DNA of 64,000 bases from Meghimatium bilineatum (GCA_034231615.1 CM067319.1:6837051-6901050), one strand, 5' to 3'; counted from the first letter of the stretch, positions 45,261 to 57,211 are shown. A program made the numbers and translations. The notes: generated by a model not told the origin, from the sequence alone.

Positions 45261-45542
45261 TTGTTAGATAAAATAAATGTGTGTAATCAGGACAGTAACT
45301 GAGGGTGGTAGCAGTTTTAAAAGGATCAGGGTGTGTAAAAAGCCCAAGTGTATCTGGAGTTCAAATGGGGAGAAAAGAAAGACACTCACCGGTTCTGGTT
45401 TGGATCCTGTGTCTACTAGCTTATTTTAGAATTACCGGGTAATTAATTTAAATATAATATCAATAATTAATTTAAATATTCATTTTTTAGGGTTATTTCC
45501 AAACAAGAACCCTTTCTTTTACCTGCCAAGCATGTCATAAAG

Positions 45543-45850
45543 GTAAAGGTATGTCCCATGGCAGCAACCTGCCGTCAGGGATGAAGATAACTCTTCATGT
45601 ACTAAGCCGCAGCAACTATTAGGTGGGTGCCCAGTTCCTTTCCTTGCTGTCTTTACCTCCCCTAAATGTCATAGGAGGGGACTAAATGAGGTTTAGGGGT
45701 TGAGTTCAAAGTGACCCAAAAGCAATTATGAAGTCTGATGTGTCAAGCCATAAGGCACAGATATCACAGCTAAGCTGTAAACGATAACATAGCACACTTC
45801 TTTCTCTATATTACATCTTGCTGATCTGCAGATATTTGAAAGCATAGGCA
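45543..45850. repeat. SINE body (inverted) followed by repeat family B (direct)
   Basis: Bases 45543-45660 match 6735-6840 ('ccatggcagcaacctgccgt', 'gcagcaactattaggtgg') with a GGTAAA tail on the left, i.e. a minus-strand SINE. Bases 45660-45850 match family B ('ggcacagatatcacagctaa'). Confidence 0.7.
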
Positions 45851-46094
45851 GAAGAATCTGTTTCAGTTTCTGAATCATTGTTTCATATATATACCCCAAC
45901 TTTGATATATTTACAATGCTGTGCCATATGTTGAAATTTGCATTTTATTGTTGTAACTGCAAACATTAGGATGTTCATTAGATTGTTCATATCTATGTTT
46001 CTACATGTAGGATATTTATGTGTTCAGAAATACATGTCTGTATGTTATTTGGAAACAAATTCAAGTTAATCATTGTTGTTATTAGAAATGGATA

Positions 46095-46300
46095 AATGGA
46101 AACACTGATTCTAAAACGTGTGGAAAACTATTATTTTTAACGAGAAAATGAAAATATTGATTCTCCAATGTGTGAAGCACTATTATTTTCAACAACAAAA
46201 ATCACAATATTGATTCTCTAACTTGTGAAGCACTATTATTTTCAACGAAAAAAACCAAAATATTGATTCTCTAATGTGTTAAGAGCTATTATGAAAAGTG
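46095..46300. repeat. about 55-bp diverged tandem repeat
   Basis: Four imperfect copies of a unit with 'aatattgattctctaatgtg' and 'gcactattattttcaacgaa'. Confidence 0.8.
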
Positions 46301-46309
46301 TGAAAACAG

Positions 46310-47440
46310 AAACACTGATTATGAAATGTAAAGAAAATAATAGTAAAGATTGTCAGTATTTCAATAAACATACACAATCTACCAAAAGATTTATTGTATC
46401 AAGTGTGAATAACAATACAATGGTAATAGTAGTTTTACCACTGCAGATGTTCATCATTAAGATAGCTAGACAATCTATAAATTCACCTTTCACCCCCTGC
46501 GGAGCATAGATTCTCAAAAAACCTCTCCCGTATTTTCCCTATTTAGCTATTACTTCCATTTCTTTTTATGTCTTACCAATCCTCTGTATATCTGTAGGCT
46601 ATCTAAGTATTCTCCTGCAAATATTTCTTATTTTCCTCTTTCCCTGTGGTTTCCAGATCAATGAAATCTTATAATTATTTATGTTGGTCTTCTTAGTGTG
46701 TGCCCCTATATCCTATTCATCTTTGGTACTGTACCACATTGATGGGGTACAAAGGGGTACCGCATTGCTCTCAGAGCAGATAACCAAAGTCTTAAAAGTA
46801 CCTTCCCATGGTGCACCCTGGAAACAAAGACAGCTATTCTTGCTGTTGTTCTGTCCAACACGTTTAGACTCGTGGATGTGAAGGCAGCAGATGGAATGAG
46901 AATTGCCCGAAAAGACACAAGCAATATTTCAGAGACCTTATCCAACACACCCAGCAACACTGTCGGCACACTGTAACGTATGGCATCTGTGTATTCTGTC
47001 TCCGTCAGTCAGGAATGCAAAAGATTTGGAGGTGCGGCCAATGTTGTTATCCCGATATGGGTAGATCCTGCTAATATATGGTGATCCTATGATCCTACAC
47101 ACTTATTCTGGAAAAGACAACACATGCTAGAGGGCAGCGTTGTGTATGTGAATTGATATAGTGGCAACGAAGCTATAATAAAAAAAAAAAGAGGCAGACT
47201 GACGGAAGTGCTGTTCATGCTCAAGAATACACAGAATCCCACATGTCTGTCCCATCACAAATTGACCCATTCAAAGTATGAATCATGAATCAGGTATTGG
47301 ATGCTCCAACTTGAACATATACTCCTGGGTTTGGAAAAAAGCTTTGAAAACAGCTCCTCATTGCACACAGGGTGTAATCAGGGCAAACATTGAACAAATG
47401 TCAGAGAGCACATCGTTCAAACATTTAACCAAAGCAGTGT
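46310..47440. other. degenerate sequence, possibly mobile-element remnant
   Basis: Between 46680 and 47440 the base composition is more coding-like and 46706-46969 is open on the minus strand, but no domain is recognisable. It may be a decayed transposon. Confidence 0.35.
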
Positions 47441-48120
47441 TGACTATAGACTCTGGGCAATGGGGGGGGGGGGGAAGTCCTTGTCATTGAGGACAATGCT
47501 AACCTAGCCCAACTCGACTGTCGCCATTGCCCAACATGGCTCACGAAAAGAGAATTGGGTTCAGTCCCAAGGGTCCACTGTGAAGCTCCTCGTCCAAGAT
47601 AGGCATTATCTACCTACTTCTTTGTGTTATGCACATTGGCAGAGAGTAAAAATACACAGACTGCGCTTGGCGATGGATTGGAAGGCCATTACAAGCAGAT
47701 GAGGTGAGTGCATGAGAAATGCACAGGTAAAATCCCAGACCCCGACGTAACAAAGCAACACCTCATCTGGAAGGTGTATCAACTGTTACCCAACACAGCT
47801 CATACAGAAGAAATTAGGTCTTTGATCTAAAGTCACAAAGGGTAGTAATGAAATGGTCTTCCTACACAAGGAACAGCTCGCTGGCTGAGAAGTGCCTCGT
47901 CGGAGGAAAGACAAACAATGAGTGACCCAAGCAAACTATCAGCTTGTCTCTCGTAACATGTATTCCCTCTGAGTAGAAGGTTCCTCCAGTAAACATTGCA
48001 TCAAGCCGAAAGCTGAAGTATCCTGGGTATGAAAGAAAACTCGGAGACCCCCCTCCACCACATTGCACATAGGAAGCAAGAGCTAATCGCTTGTAATTCC
48101 TGGGTCTTGGAAATAAATAA
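47440..48120 (+). repeat. dispersed repeat family C, long copy
   Basis: Its 3' part (47940-48115) matches 24930-25085. The upstream part has 'tgagaaatgcacaggtaaaa' and other sequence not seen elsewhere here. Class unknown. Confidence 0.55.
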
Positions 48121-48591
48121 GCAAATCAATGTTAAATGACAACATTATATGCAAAGCCATATGGGAGGGGGGGGTGAGGATTCAAATTCTCCTTCCCCTA
48201 GAAAAGTGTATGGAGTGTGATATGAACTAAGAATAATGAAAACAATATGGCAAACCCCACACCACCAGTAATTTCCCAATAGAAAATCATCAAATTTCTC
48301 ATTAAAAAGGAGGTAATTATTTTATTAAAATTTTGTGTATCTTTACTTTAAGCAAAAGCTCACCCCATTTTTTTCTTACCTTACTACATAATGATAGTCT
48401 TCACTTCTTCATAACTGATCAGATAGTCTTCTTAAGGTAAATTTAATAGCCTTAGCTGTATATTTATTAGTTAACTAACAAAGATACATAACTCATTTCT
48501 GTCAATGGACAAAGAAAACTAATGTTCAATGCTGTTAAATGACCCATGTCATTAATTTTGATGTATTACTGCAACTCTTGTCTTCCACTAG

Positions 48592-48770
48592 GAATCAGTA
48601 TACATGTTCGAAAACAGCTGATTCTGGCTACAGACACTTCAGGGATTGTCACTCTCATCTCTCTGGCAGATAACTCTACCAGAATTAACCATTACCCTAG
48701 CATCCATAAGCCAGGAGCCATTTCTGTTGATTGGCTAGCAGATAGGGTGTATGTTGCCAGCAAGGACAGG
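48592..48770 (+). CDS. ROS1: ROS1-like exon I: propeller 1 blades with DWL motif
   Basis: The acceptor is TCTTCCACTAG and the donor GTAAAT; entry phase 1, exit phase 0, 179 bases. It encodes GISIHVRKQLILATDTSGIV and later AISVDWLADRVYVASKDR. The S-V-D-W-L-x-D-R-V-Y element is the propeller repeat equivalent to YWTD. An NST sequon is present. The intron before it is 9.6 kb, the longest in the window. Confidence 0.9.
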
Positions 48771-49014
48771 GTAAATATGCTGTGAACTTGATACATATCT
48801 AGTCTAAGCTGTGAATCATGATGCATTGTATATTTTGTTCTCCAAATTACATCCAGAATCCATACATAAGCTTACAAACAAAGGCAGAGAATACAATATA
48901 TATTTGTCTTATTCTTAAGATGCACGTAGGGGCTGCACCCTGAGTATGTAGATGTTGATTCTCTCCAGTTCTCCATATTCTTGACTGATTTCTTTGCTTT
49001 TATTTAGCATTTGC

Positions 49015-49300
49015 ACGTAGGTGTGTTGCTGGGGCTCGAAAGGGGAGCAAAGAATAGCAACACTGTTTACCTTCCATGCATGTCGTAAAAGGACGACTAA
49101 GAGGAGGTTAAGGGATGGAGTTGGCTGTCCCATCCCATATAGGGTCAGAGACCCAAAGCCATGCTGAAGTCGGATGTGTCAGGCCGAAAGGCACAGATAT
49201 CGCAGCAGTGCTGTAAACCATAACACAGTGCATTACATTCTCCAGATTACATCCTGCTAATCTGCAGGAGTACAGGAACGCAGAAGACGAAGAAGAAGCA
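49015..49300 (+). repeat. GAA-tailed repeat family B, well-preserved copy
   Basis: About 285 bp: 'ggggagcaaagaatagcaac', 'ggacgactaagaggaggtta', 'gaagtcggatgtgtcaggcc', 'gcacagatatcgcagcagtg', 'gattacatcctgctaatctg', then a GAAGACGAAGAAGAAG tail. Family A shares its 3' part. Confidence 0.88.
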
Positions 49301-49395
49301 TTTGCAAATAGAAACATTGTTGCTAATTATATCTAATTTGTATGTGTTTCTCTATGAATTATACATTCTTTTTTTATACCTGTCTTGTTACTCAG

Positions 49396-49490
49396 ATATA
49401 CAGCTGCCCCCTGGAGAGAGATCGCTGTGTGACTGTGGTTAGTGGATTGATCAGACCAGCATGTGACATCAAAGTTGACCCCATTAATGG
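49396..49490 (+). CDS. ROS1: ROS1-like exon J: propeller 1, cysteine-containing blade
   Basis: The acceptor is TTGTTACTCAG and the donor GTATGT; entry phase 0, exit phase 2. It encodes IYSCPLERDRCVTVVSGLIR, then PACDIKVDPINGY across the junction. The D-I-K-V-D-P-I-N-G-Y-L-Y-Y motif is a propeller repeat core. The Cys pair also occurs, in similar spacing, in the ROS1 blade as I remember it. Confidence 0.88.
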
Positions 49491-49756
49491 GTATGTATAT
49501 AGACATATTTTGGTTGTTATTTGGTGTAGTGGGGAAATAAAAAAGTTAATTCTTAGTTTAACATTGGGTGCAGGGAATCAAACTACCTTATTGTGGATCC
49601 CTCAGACAGATGTGCAGCACTTTAATCTTCTATATTTTATTATTATATTTTATAGTAGTCATTTGTCAAAATCCTTACACCTAACATAATTTATAGAATG
49701 GTCCTTGAGCTCTATCTTAGATTATAAAGAAATGCAGTCAAACGATAACATTTTTT

Positions 49757-50010
49757 TCAGCATTTATTCTCAATCCCACTGGAACTCTCTTATAGCAGAA
49801 TAATGGTCATATTAGATTTCCTGCAGGATGTAATCCAGAGAAATGATGTGCATTGTGCAACTGTAACATTTGCAAAATGGCCCGACACATCAAACTTCAG
49901 CGGTGGTAACTAATTTAAGTTGAAAAAAAGTACAAATAGAAGCAATATTTCCATTCTCTGGACTACATCCTTAAAACTGGTGGGACTGTGAGAATTAACA
50001 CGGAAAATGA
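49757..50010. repeat. two GAA-tailed family A copies, head to head
   Basis: Inverted copy 49757-49912 ('ttcagcatttattctcaatc' to 'cacatcaaacttcagcggtg') followed by a partial direct copy 49935-50010 ('ccattctctggactacatcc'). Confidence 0.75.
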
Positions 50011-50339
50011 AGTCGTGAGATAGAGTGAATAAGAAGTCTGTGTAACTGTCAAGTTATAGAAACTATCAGAATCAATAATTCTCACCTTCTGCCGTGCCAA
50101 GTTGAGCACCTATAGGTGGGTTAATCTGAATGAGAATGAAATAATCTTGCTATTGAAACATAGTGGCTGTAAGTGCCATTATTACTATGGCCATTCTAAA
50201 AAAGAATGATGAAAATTCCATGGACAGCCAAGAAAAATAATGTAGACGTTCTCAAGAAATGCTGGAGTACAACCGAGTACGATGACAAATTATAGCAAAA
50301 GCTAGAAGCAGGCTGTCAAAATTTTTAGTACACTTGATA

Positions 50340-50520
50340 AGGATACAAATTGTTAGTACACTTGATAAGGATAGCAAAACTTGAGTATTTAGTAACCACC
50401 AGAAAGATCAAGGGGAGAAGAGACAGAGGAAGGCAAAAAGATAAATTGCTGGATAGGTTGTCAATGTGGCACCAGAGAACTTTACCAACTTATTATCAAC
50501 ACAAAGACAGCGAATCTTGC
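50340..50520 (+). pseudogene. RTE-like C-terminal fragment
   Basis: Encodes LEYLVTTRKIKGRRDRGRQK followed by DKLLDRLSMWHQRT, like the fragments at 38455-38690 and 53290-53515. Confidence 0.7.
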
Positions 50521-50653
50521 AACTCAAACTATTGACATCAGTTCTGTTTGCCAGAAGTGTGATAACATCGGTTCATAACCACATTGTAAACCAGTATTTC
50601 ATTAGTGGTTGCTGTTGTAATCATGTTTCTTTTTTCTTTCTCACCTGACGCAG

Positions 50654-50957
50654 GTATTTATATTACATTGTTAATGGTGTTGGAAGAGGGCTTTACCGAA
50701 TAGCTCTAGGAGCAATCTCACATCTTTGGACCAATCCACATTCATCTTATTTGCTGCCATCCCCACAGTTGATAGTTGCAATGAGTGACTTATATACGCA
50801 TGTGATTGACTTTTACAATGTCCGCCTGTACGTTGCCAACAGCTCAGCAAAAATTATGATGACGGCTTTTTTAGATGGATCTAATATGCGACCGTTCCGT
50901 GAGAAGATAATCAGTTCAGCCTTTAGTCAAGTCTCCAGTATGATTTTCTATAACCAA
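50654..50957 (+). CDS. ROS1: ROS1-like exon K: central part of propeller 1
   Basis: The exon follows CTGACGCAG and ends before GTAAGC; entry phase 2, exit phase 0, 304 bases, the longest exon here. It encodes YLYYIVNGVGRGLYRIALG, later DFYNVRLYVANSSAK and FLDGSNMRPF, ending SSMIFYNQ. Each is a strand-turn motif of a YWTD-type propeller. The donor is followed at once by a 46-bp tandem repeat. Confidence 0.9.
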
Positions 50958-51090
50958 GTAAGCATATATGATGTGAATGTTATGATTTCATTATCTACAG
51001 CCAGATACAATTATGTGATGTGAATGTTATGATTTCATTATCTACAGCCAGATACAATTATGTGATGTGAATGTTATGATTTTATCATCA
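50958..51090. repeat. 46-bp tandem repeat starting at the exon K donor
   Basis: Nearly three copies of a unit with 'gatgtgaatgttatgatttc' and 'tctacagccagatacaatta', beginning within 15 bases of the donor. Each full unit contains a TCTACAG acceptor-like sequence. Confidence 0.9.
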
Positions 51091-51299
51091 GTAACATGAC
51101 TCATCTTTCAATTCTTCAGATGACATCCTGCTAACTAGCAGAGTTTGAGAATGAATGCTAAAATAAATCTTCCAAGACTATCTGAATAAACATAGAACAT
51201 AACGTGTAACAAATGTTACAGATGAATTCTACAAATCTTCTATAGAGAACAGAAGACAAATGTGTATATAAGAAATAAAACAGAGATGTATACAGGTTC

Positions 51300-51580
51300 A
51301 CAAGAAACATTGCTTCCAATAGTGAAACGACAAAAACTTACATGGTTTGGACATGTATGCAGACATGAATCCTTGTAAAAAAACAATACTGCACGTAACG
51401 ATCTAAGGTAGAAGAAGCAGAGAAAAAAAACCATGGACAGACAATATCAAGGACTGGAAAGGACAAGATTTTTTCCTCACTCGTCTGCATCATTGAAGAT
51501 AAAAATTGCTGGAGGACTCTGTGTGTTGACGCATCCATTGTGATATTCTTACAACCATGACAGGTAGAATGGATGATAGA
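51300..51580 (+). pseudogene. RTE-like 3' fragment
   Basis: 'acatggtttggacatgtatg', 'ccatggacagacaatatcaa' and 'ggaggactctgtgtgttgac' match the insert at 19595-19848, with frameshifts. Confidence 0.78.
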
Positions 51581-51639
51581 CAACATAACCAATGAACTGA
51601 AAGTAGAAGCATAGGACTGTTCGCTTATTTTACACCCAC

Positions 51640-51960
51640 GTGTTGCAGGGCTTGAAAGTGGAGCAAAGTATAGCAACACTGTTACCTGAAATGCATGTTG
51701 TACAAAGCATCATAATAAGATGGAATTTTGTGTCCTATCCCATAGACCAGGCATTCTCAACCTGATGCTCGAGCACCTTGGTGCTCTTGTAAAGACTTGT
51801 ACTTGTGAACACTAATGATTACATGTGGGTGGTGCTCGCTTTCTGAAAAGAATGTCACCGATATTACAGACAAGCTGTAAACCATGACACAAAGCATTAC
51901 ATTTTCTGGACTACATCCTGCTAATCTACAGGAGTTTGAGAATTAATGCAGAAATAGAGA
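51640..51960 (+). repeat. GAA-tailed repeat family B carrying a hAT-like insertion
   Basis: It begins 'gaaagtggagcaaagtatag' and ends 'gactacatcctgctaatcta'. In the middle, about 51748-51850, is 'ccaggcattctcaacctgat', the typical end of a hAT element. Confidence 0.65.
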
Positions 51961-52399
51961 GTTTATTTTAGCTCTTAGTATACACCGACTAAAACTGTGT
52001 TTTTACACATCCACTTCTGAAAGACTACTATTTCATGCCACTTCAGGTAGAGTTTAGAAAATGTGATAACTGAAAACTACTTTAAGTGGCACATCACATT
52101 TAAACAGATACAACTGTGATCATATTGAATAACACTCTGAAGGTCACAGTGAAGGTACCAGTGACCAGATTACCAGAACTACTACCTCCACTTTTTTAAT
52201 AGTTAAAAACTGTGATATAAAACCAAATTGGACTAGCATTCTTGGAACATACCTCACCATAATAGTACTTGAACAAAAAATGATCATCTTGCTGTCGTAT
52301 AGACTGTGTTGTCAAAAGTAGCTAACATTTATACTATCAAATAGTGCAGAATGGATATGATTGGATGTTTGCTTACAAAATGGTTCGGCAAATCCCTTC

Positions 52400-52575
52400 C
52401 ACATACACACACATTGATCCTTTTGTTTGGTATGAGGCTTTTTCTCAAATCATTTGCATAGCCTGAAGAGTTGGGAGTCCTCTCAGTATGAAAGAAAGCT
52501 CTTGAATCCCACCCACCACACTAGTGCACAGAGGAAAAGAAGAGCTTCATCTATCGTAATTCCTGGGAAACAACA
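52400..52575 (+). repeat. dispersed repeat family C, fragment
   Basis: 'gtatgaaagaaagctcttga' and 'gaagagcttcatctatcgta' resemble 48025-48110. Confidence 0.5.
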
Positions 52576-52591
52576 AAGTAGTGAATGGATC

Positions 52592-52815
52592 TCCCTGTTG
52601 TAGTGGTTAAACCATCTATTTTGTGCTCAAGGGGTCATGGGTTTGAATTCCACTAACGATGTCTTTTTTATAAAGATAATTTTTCTCGGAGATCCCTGGG
52701 AATTATCGTTTGAAGCTACAGAGTTAATGCTATGACTGGCACTTTCAGCAGGCAACCGTGTCACTTCATTTAGAGGGGTGGAGTACATATTGGGTAACCA
52801 GAGTACAATTAAATC
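52592..52815 (+). mobile_element. tRNA-derived SINE
   Basis: A-box-like 'gttgtagtggttaaaccatc', B-box-like GGGTTTGAATTCC, and a body ending 'gagtacaattaaatcaatcc', shared with 32130-32160. Confidence 0.7.
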
Positions 52816-53050
52816 AATCCTCTACACTCTTTGAGACCTTTTTTGAATGTATTTCAATTGTGTATAAATTAAATTGGATAAATTATGAAATTAAGAAAAG
52901 TGAATGCTAATTGTTGTGTATCACATTAGAGTCTGACACCTACAAGGATTAGAGTCTGGCTTAGCTACCAGCATTAGAGTCTGGCTTATTTACAAACATT
53001 AGAGTAGTTTATCTACAAGTTGATTAATCAATACTCTTACTTTAAACCAG

Positions 53051-53195
53051 ACCTTCATTTGGACAGACAGCAAAACAATGTACAGGGAAGAGTTTGAGGC
53101 TCGCTCTCAAAACTATAGACACAACGACCTCTTGTTCTTCACTCCACCGTATGCGGGCATCAATGTATTTCATCCGTGTGCTCAACCTACTCCAA
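53051..53195 (+). CDS. ROS1: ROS1-like exon L: last blade of propeller 1 and linker
   Basis: The acceptor is TTTAAACCAG and the donor GTAAGA; entry phase 0, exit phase 1. It encodes TFIWTDSKTMYREEFEARSQ, then NDLLFFTPPYAGINVFHPCA, ending QPTP. The F-x-W-T-D motif is a propeller signature, and the closing segment leads to the Pro-rich start of FN3-3. The pyrimidine tract is weak, but frame and domain continuity support the boundary. Confidence 0.87.
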
Positions 53196-53289
53196 GTAAG
53201 ATAACAATCTGCTATAACACTCCATCTCATTTTCTCTGATATTTTATTTCATTGTTCATCATTATTTTTATGGTCTAAAAAAAATCTCA

Positions 53290-53515
53290 ATTTTTGGGAC
53301 ATTATGAGATAAGGAGGTCTGAAGAACATAGTTACAATGGGCAAGATAGAAAAGATAGATCAAGGATGATAGTGTGAGAAAGTATTAGCTAGTCTGACAT
53401 CGTGGCATGGCAAAGAGCCAACAATGATCCTGGTAAAAGATACTGGAAATAGAGAGTTGGTGGAGATATATGATCGCCTATGTCATTCGGCATAGCACCT
53501 GATGATGATAAATAA
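53290..53515 (+). pseudogene. RTE-like C-terminal fragment
   Basis: Frame-shifted translation gives EDLKNIVTMGKI, then LTSWHGKEP and ending HLMMMN. It parallels the SLxxWHxRT motif of 50340-50520. Confidence 0.6.
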
Positions 53516-54399
53516 TGATTTTGAGAAAATCTGCATGTCTTCTTCAATAACTTTACATAGTTGTTTCATTATCTTCAACTGCCAGTTTTTTACTTTTCAT
53601 TATGATGAAGTGGTACAGAGCACATCTTGAATGGCTAAGGTACTAGGTTCAATTTCGACACGCAATTGTGCATCTGGACCATTTGTAAAGCAATGGTGAC
53701 ATGATAAATGTAAATATTGCCTATGAAATAACTACAGAAAAGAAAATATATATTTGATAGCTACATCCTGAATATGCTCATATGCTAATAACTTTTCAGT
53801 CTTGTTCTGTGGCAGTTATTTGGTTGTGTGTGTGTCTTTTTTTGGGGGGGGGGGGGTTATACTGCATTGTTTTTCTTAATGCTAAATATCATGTTCCCAC
53901 CCCCCCCCCTTTCCCATCAATGGGCATGAGAATAATTTTCTTGTCATCTTTACAGTATAATCTTTACTAATGTTACCATGACTTGACTAGTGGCTTAGTC
54001 CATCTGTTCCAGTCAACTTTATGGTTGATTGTTGAAGATGATGTTGATATAATTCCATTAACTGTGGGCAGGTAGCTCTTGATAGTCCATAACCTTTCTG
54101 ACAATAAATTTTGTTGTCTCAAAGATGTGGTTGTGTTAAAGGAGTTTGAGGATAGATGTTTGTTCCATGAAGGGATGTATTCCAGTGTAGCAGTATTCCA
54201 GGAGCGTCACATCCTGCCAGGAGCATAGCATATCCTTCCTGGTCAATGGTTTCATCCCTCTTCTGTCAGATTTGTTGACCATCTGCAGTGATGGTACATC
54301 TAATGATCCCCAACACTTAGGAGTTCATCACAAGAGGACAAAGGTGCAATGTCTTCTTCTTCAGCTATCATCCACTTCAGGTTGTCCCCACTATTATCA

Positions 54400-54580
54400 C
54401 TTGTCCCTGCTATAACATTTCTACATCTCACTTGTCCCTGCTATAACATTTCTACATCTCTTGTCCCCGCTAAAACATTTCAACATCTTGTTCGTTACCA
54501 CTATAACATTTTCATATTTCACTTGTGACCACTGCAACATCAGTACATCTCAGCCATCCAATACTGCATTAACCATGTAT
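54400..54580. repeat. diverged tandem repeat
   Basis: Copies of 'cacttgtccctgctataaca' with tttctacatct, increasingly diverged towards the 23-bp array at 54600. Confidence 0.75.
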
Positions 54581-54599
54581 ATCTGAACTATTACTGACA

Positions 54600-54741
54600 T
54601 TTGTCACTGCAACATCAATACATTTGTCACTGCAACATCAATACATTTGTCACTGCAACATCAATACATTTGTCACTGCAACATCAATACATTTGTCACT
54701 GCAACATCAATACATTTGTCACTGCAACATCAATACATTTA
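54600..54741. repeat. 23-bp tandem repeat, 6 copies, upstream of exon M
   Basis: Identical units 'cactgcaacatcaatacatt' plus tgt, ending 58 bases before the exon M acceptor. The 23-bp period gives frames cycling through all phases. Confidence 0.94.
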
Positions 54742-54798
54742 AACCATTTGCAACATCATGAAGCTAAAAAGAATATTCCTAAAAAATACAATCCTCAG

Positions 54799-54891
54799 TA
54801 CCATCCAGCGCTCCAGACGGTGTGGAAGCTCTCTTTACTCGAGATCGAGCAGTTATCAAATGGATGCCACCACCACTACTTCAGTATCAAG
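54799..54891 (+). CDS. ROS1: ROS1-like exon M: start of FN3 domain 3
   Basis: The acceptor is ATCCTCAG and the donor GTAACA; phase 1 on both sides, 93 bases. It encodes IPSSAPDGVEALFTRDRAVI, then KWMPPPLLQYQ. The A-P-x-x-V start and the V-I-K-W-M-P-P B-strand are those of an FN3 domain. It continues into the PGAWMNWTYEL start of exon N. A 23-bp tandem array lies 60 bases upstream. Confidence 0.82.
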
Positions 54892-55124
54892 GTAACAACA
54901 CCTATTGCATATTACATGCACATTTTTCATTATTATTGATGTACTATGTTACATTTGCATTTCAAGGTTTTCTGTGACATTGACGTAGGGAGGCATTATC
55001 TAACACAGATCTATTGAGACATGTAACACGGATATGTCAATATATTATGTAAGATTGGGCATATCAGTGTATAATGTGACAGTGACATACAAATATAGTA
55101 TGTGACATATCAATGTATTTTTTA

Positions 55125-55275
55125 ACACTGACACGTGGTTGTAGATACATCTTCTTGGAGTGGGGGGGGGGGGGGGGGGAAAGAAGGTGCTTTACTGGTC
55201 TTTTGGCTAAATTCATAGTGCTAAAAGTAATGTTCTGATTTCCTAAAGGAGGAGTGTTTGAAACACCCCTCCCCA
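55125..55275. repeat. poly-G/poly-C dispersed repeat
   Basis: 'ggttgtagatacatcttctt', then a run of about 17 G, 'cttttggctaaattcatagt' and a C-rich end. Homologous to 12735-12950. Confidence 0.75.
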
Positions 55276-55734
55276 ACAACCACCACCACTGTCTACACGC
55301 TTGCACTGACATCAATATATTATGTAAAACTGCCACATCTAGACTTTTGTAACATATGGTCATCTGATCTCTATCATCTTTCAATAATAATAACTTCTTA
55401 TCTCCATTAGGGTTTTGGTTCTTTCTTATAAGTCGGGTCTACATTTCACACATTTTAAGAAATCTGCGCTGTTCCAAAATTTTTAGTAATTTGTGACTTC
55501 ACTGTACCGCTGTATTCCTAGTTACAAAATAGCTGCCGTAATTGTGATTTGACTAATAAATTCGTTGTTACGATTGTAAGGAATGTTCCCAGATACAAAG
55601 ATATACACTGGGGACTTACGGAGATCTTAAGCTGCAGTAAGGATTAGCTGGAACTACACTGTTAAAAAGCAGATTGAGCTTTTGGGTAAATAATAAACTT
55701 TGGATTTGTGTTTAGTATTTACCATTCTGAACGT

Positions 55735-56095
55735 TAAGTGGAGTGACTTTAAATCTAACACTACTATAAGAGAGGAAAGCAAACAAACCTATATATCTTC
55801 CTTCATTAGACAAAGGCGTTGGACTTACATCGGCCATGTTCTCAGAATAAACAGCCTAAGAATTCCCCAGCAATCACTATATTGGGTGCCACCTGGAGTA
55901 AGAAGAAGAGGGAGACCTAGAGAAACTCTACGAAGAACCATTAATAGAGAAGGCATGTCAATGAACCTAAACAACACGCAACAATTGAAAGACCTGGCAA
56001 CACAAAGACAGAAATGGAAAGCTATGGTTTCTGCCCTATGCGCCGCCTATGGCCCTGGAGGAACATAACATTTAACACAAGGGACATAATCAATT
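55735..56095 (+). pseudogene. RTE-like C-terminal fragment
   Basis: Open frame with WSDFKSNTTIREESKQTYIS, RRWTYIGHVLRINSLRIPQQ, then RRRGRPRETLRRTINREGMS and WKAMVSALCAAYGPGG. The same family as 20185-20515 inside the element in intron 2. It is intact as a domain end but lacks the RT core. Confidence 0.85.
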
Positions 56096-56649
56096 AAAAC
56101 ATGGAGAACAACTTTTAATTATCCCAAATTGATTCATTATGGGGAGCAGTACCAGATTTAAACTATTTAATATTATGCGTAGTTTCATTAAGTTTTCCTG
56201 ACCTCACTGAACTCAGACTAAAATGTGGATAGGTCTGCATCAGTGTTAGTGTTATGCACTGATTCTCATTCCTCCAGGGTTATGGGGGGGGGGGCCTTGG
56301 CTCTCAGTATGTAGCAGGGGGATCACTGGATCGCTGTAGTCTTAGCTGCTGTGAAATGTATCATCAATATTTTGTTTTGTTAAATAATGTAAGTATCTGT
56401 TTCATTAGAAAGTAGCTACTGCTGCCTGTAATGTACCTCTAATTTTTATTATATTTTGCTATGGTTCGCTTCACATCCCACAAAATATGTAGACCCTGCT
56501 CCAATGAAAGAACCAGGTTTTCATGTTCAGCTGTAATATTAACTTCTTATCTCTATAATGGTTTTCATGTCCTGCTATAATATATTTAGATGCAGCTATA
56601 AAAATGGAAGATTTATAAACTTAACAAATGTGGAGTGTGGTCAGTGGTT

Positions 56650-56812
56650 CTTCTTTTTCAGCGTTCATTCTCAAACTCCCACTGGATCTCGCTTATAGCA
56701 GGACCATGGTCCTACTAGATTTCCAGCAGGATATAATCCAGAGAATGGAAATGTGTTGTGTCACCATTTTATTTGCACCAATGGCCCGACACATCCATCT
56801 TCGGCAGGGGTC
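56650..56812 (-). repeat. GAA-tailed repeat family A, well preserved
   Basis: 'ttcagcgttcattctcaaac', palindromic 'agcaggaccatggtcctact', 'gagaatggaaatgtgttgtg', ending 'cgacacatccatcttcggca'. Confidence 0.9.
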
Positions 56813-57090
56813 AGTGGTTCACAACATTTTATTCTCATGGCCCCCCCCCCCCCTCCCCAATCTCAGGACAATATTTCTTTCATGGTGCCCCTGAAGCTTA
56901 AACAAATTTGTTGATTTTCTTCTAGGCTAATTACTGTAATTAAAAAAAATTAAATATCTTTCAAATAGCTACTTTTCTGTGGTCTCTAGATGAGCACGTG
57001 GTCTCCCAGTTTCACATTTTGTCTTCATATCCTAGAACTCCTGTGACATCCTGGGAGAAGGGGTCTAATGGCCGATGTTTAGAACCACTG
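56812..57090. mobile_element. hAT-like element remnant
   Basis: Starts CAGTGGTTCACAAC and ends GTTTAGAACCACTG, inverted ends of hAT type, with a C-run inside. Flanking duplications are not recognisable, so the boundaries are tentative. Confidence 0.6.
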
Positions 57091-57211
57091 ATTGAATTGG
57101 TAGCTTCAACAGCTTCTCAGAGATAAGTGGAATACTGTGCCAGTAAACATGATCAAATAACCTTATCCATTCTTTTAAACTTGTATTCAATTTGTTGTCT
57201 TAACCTCTCAG

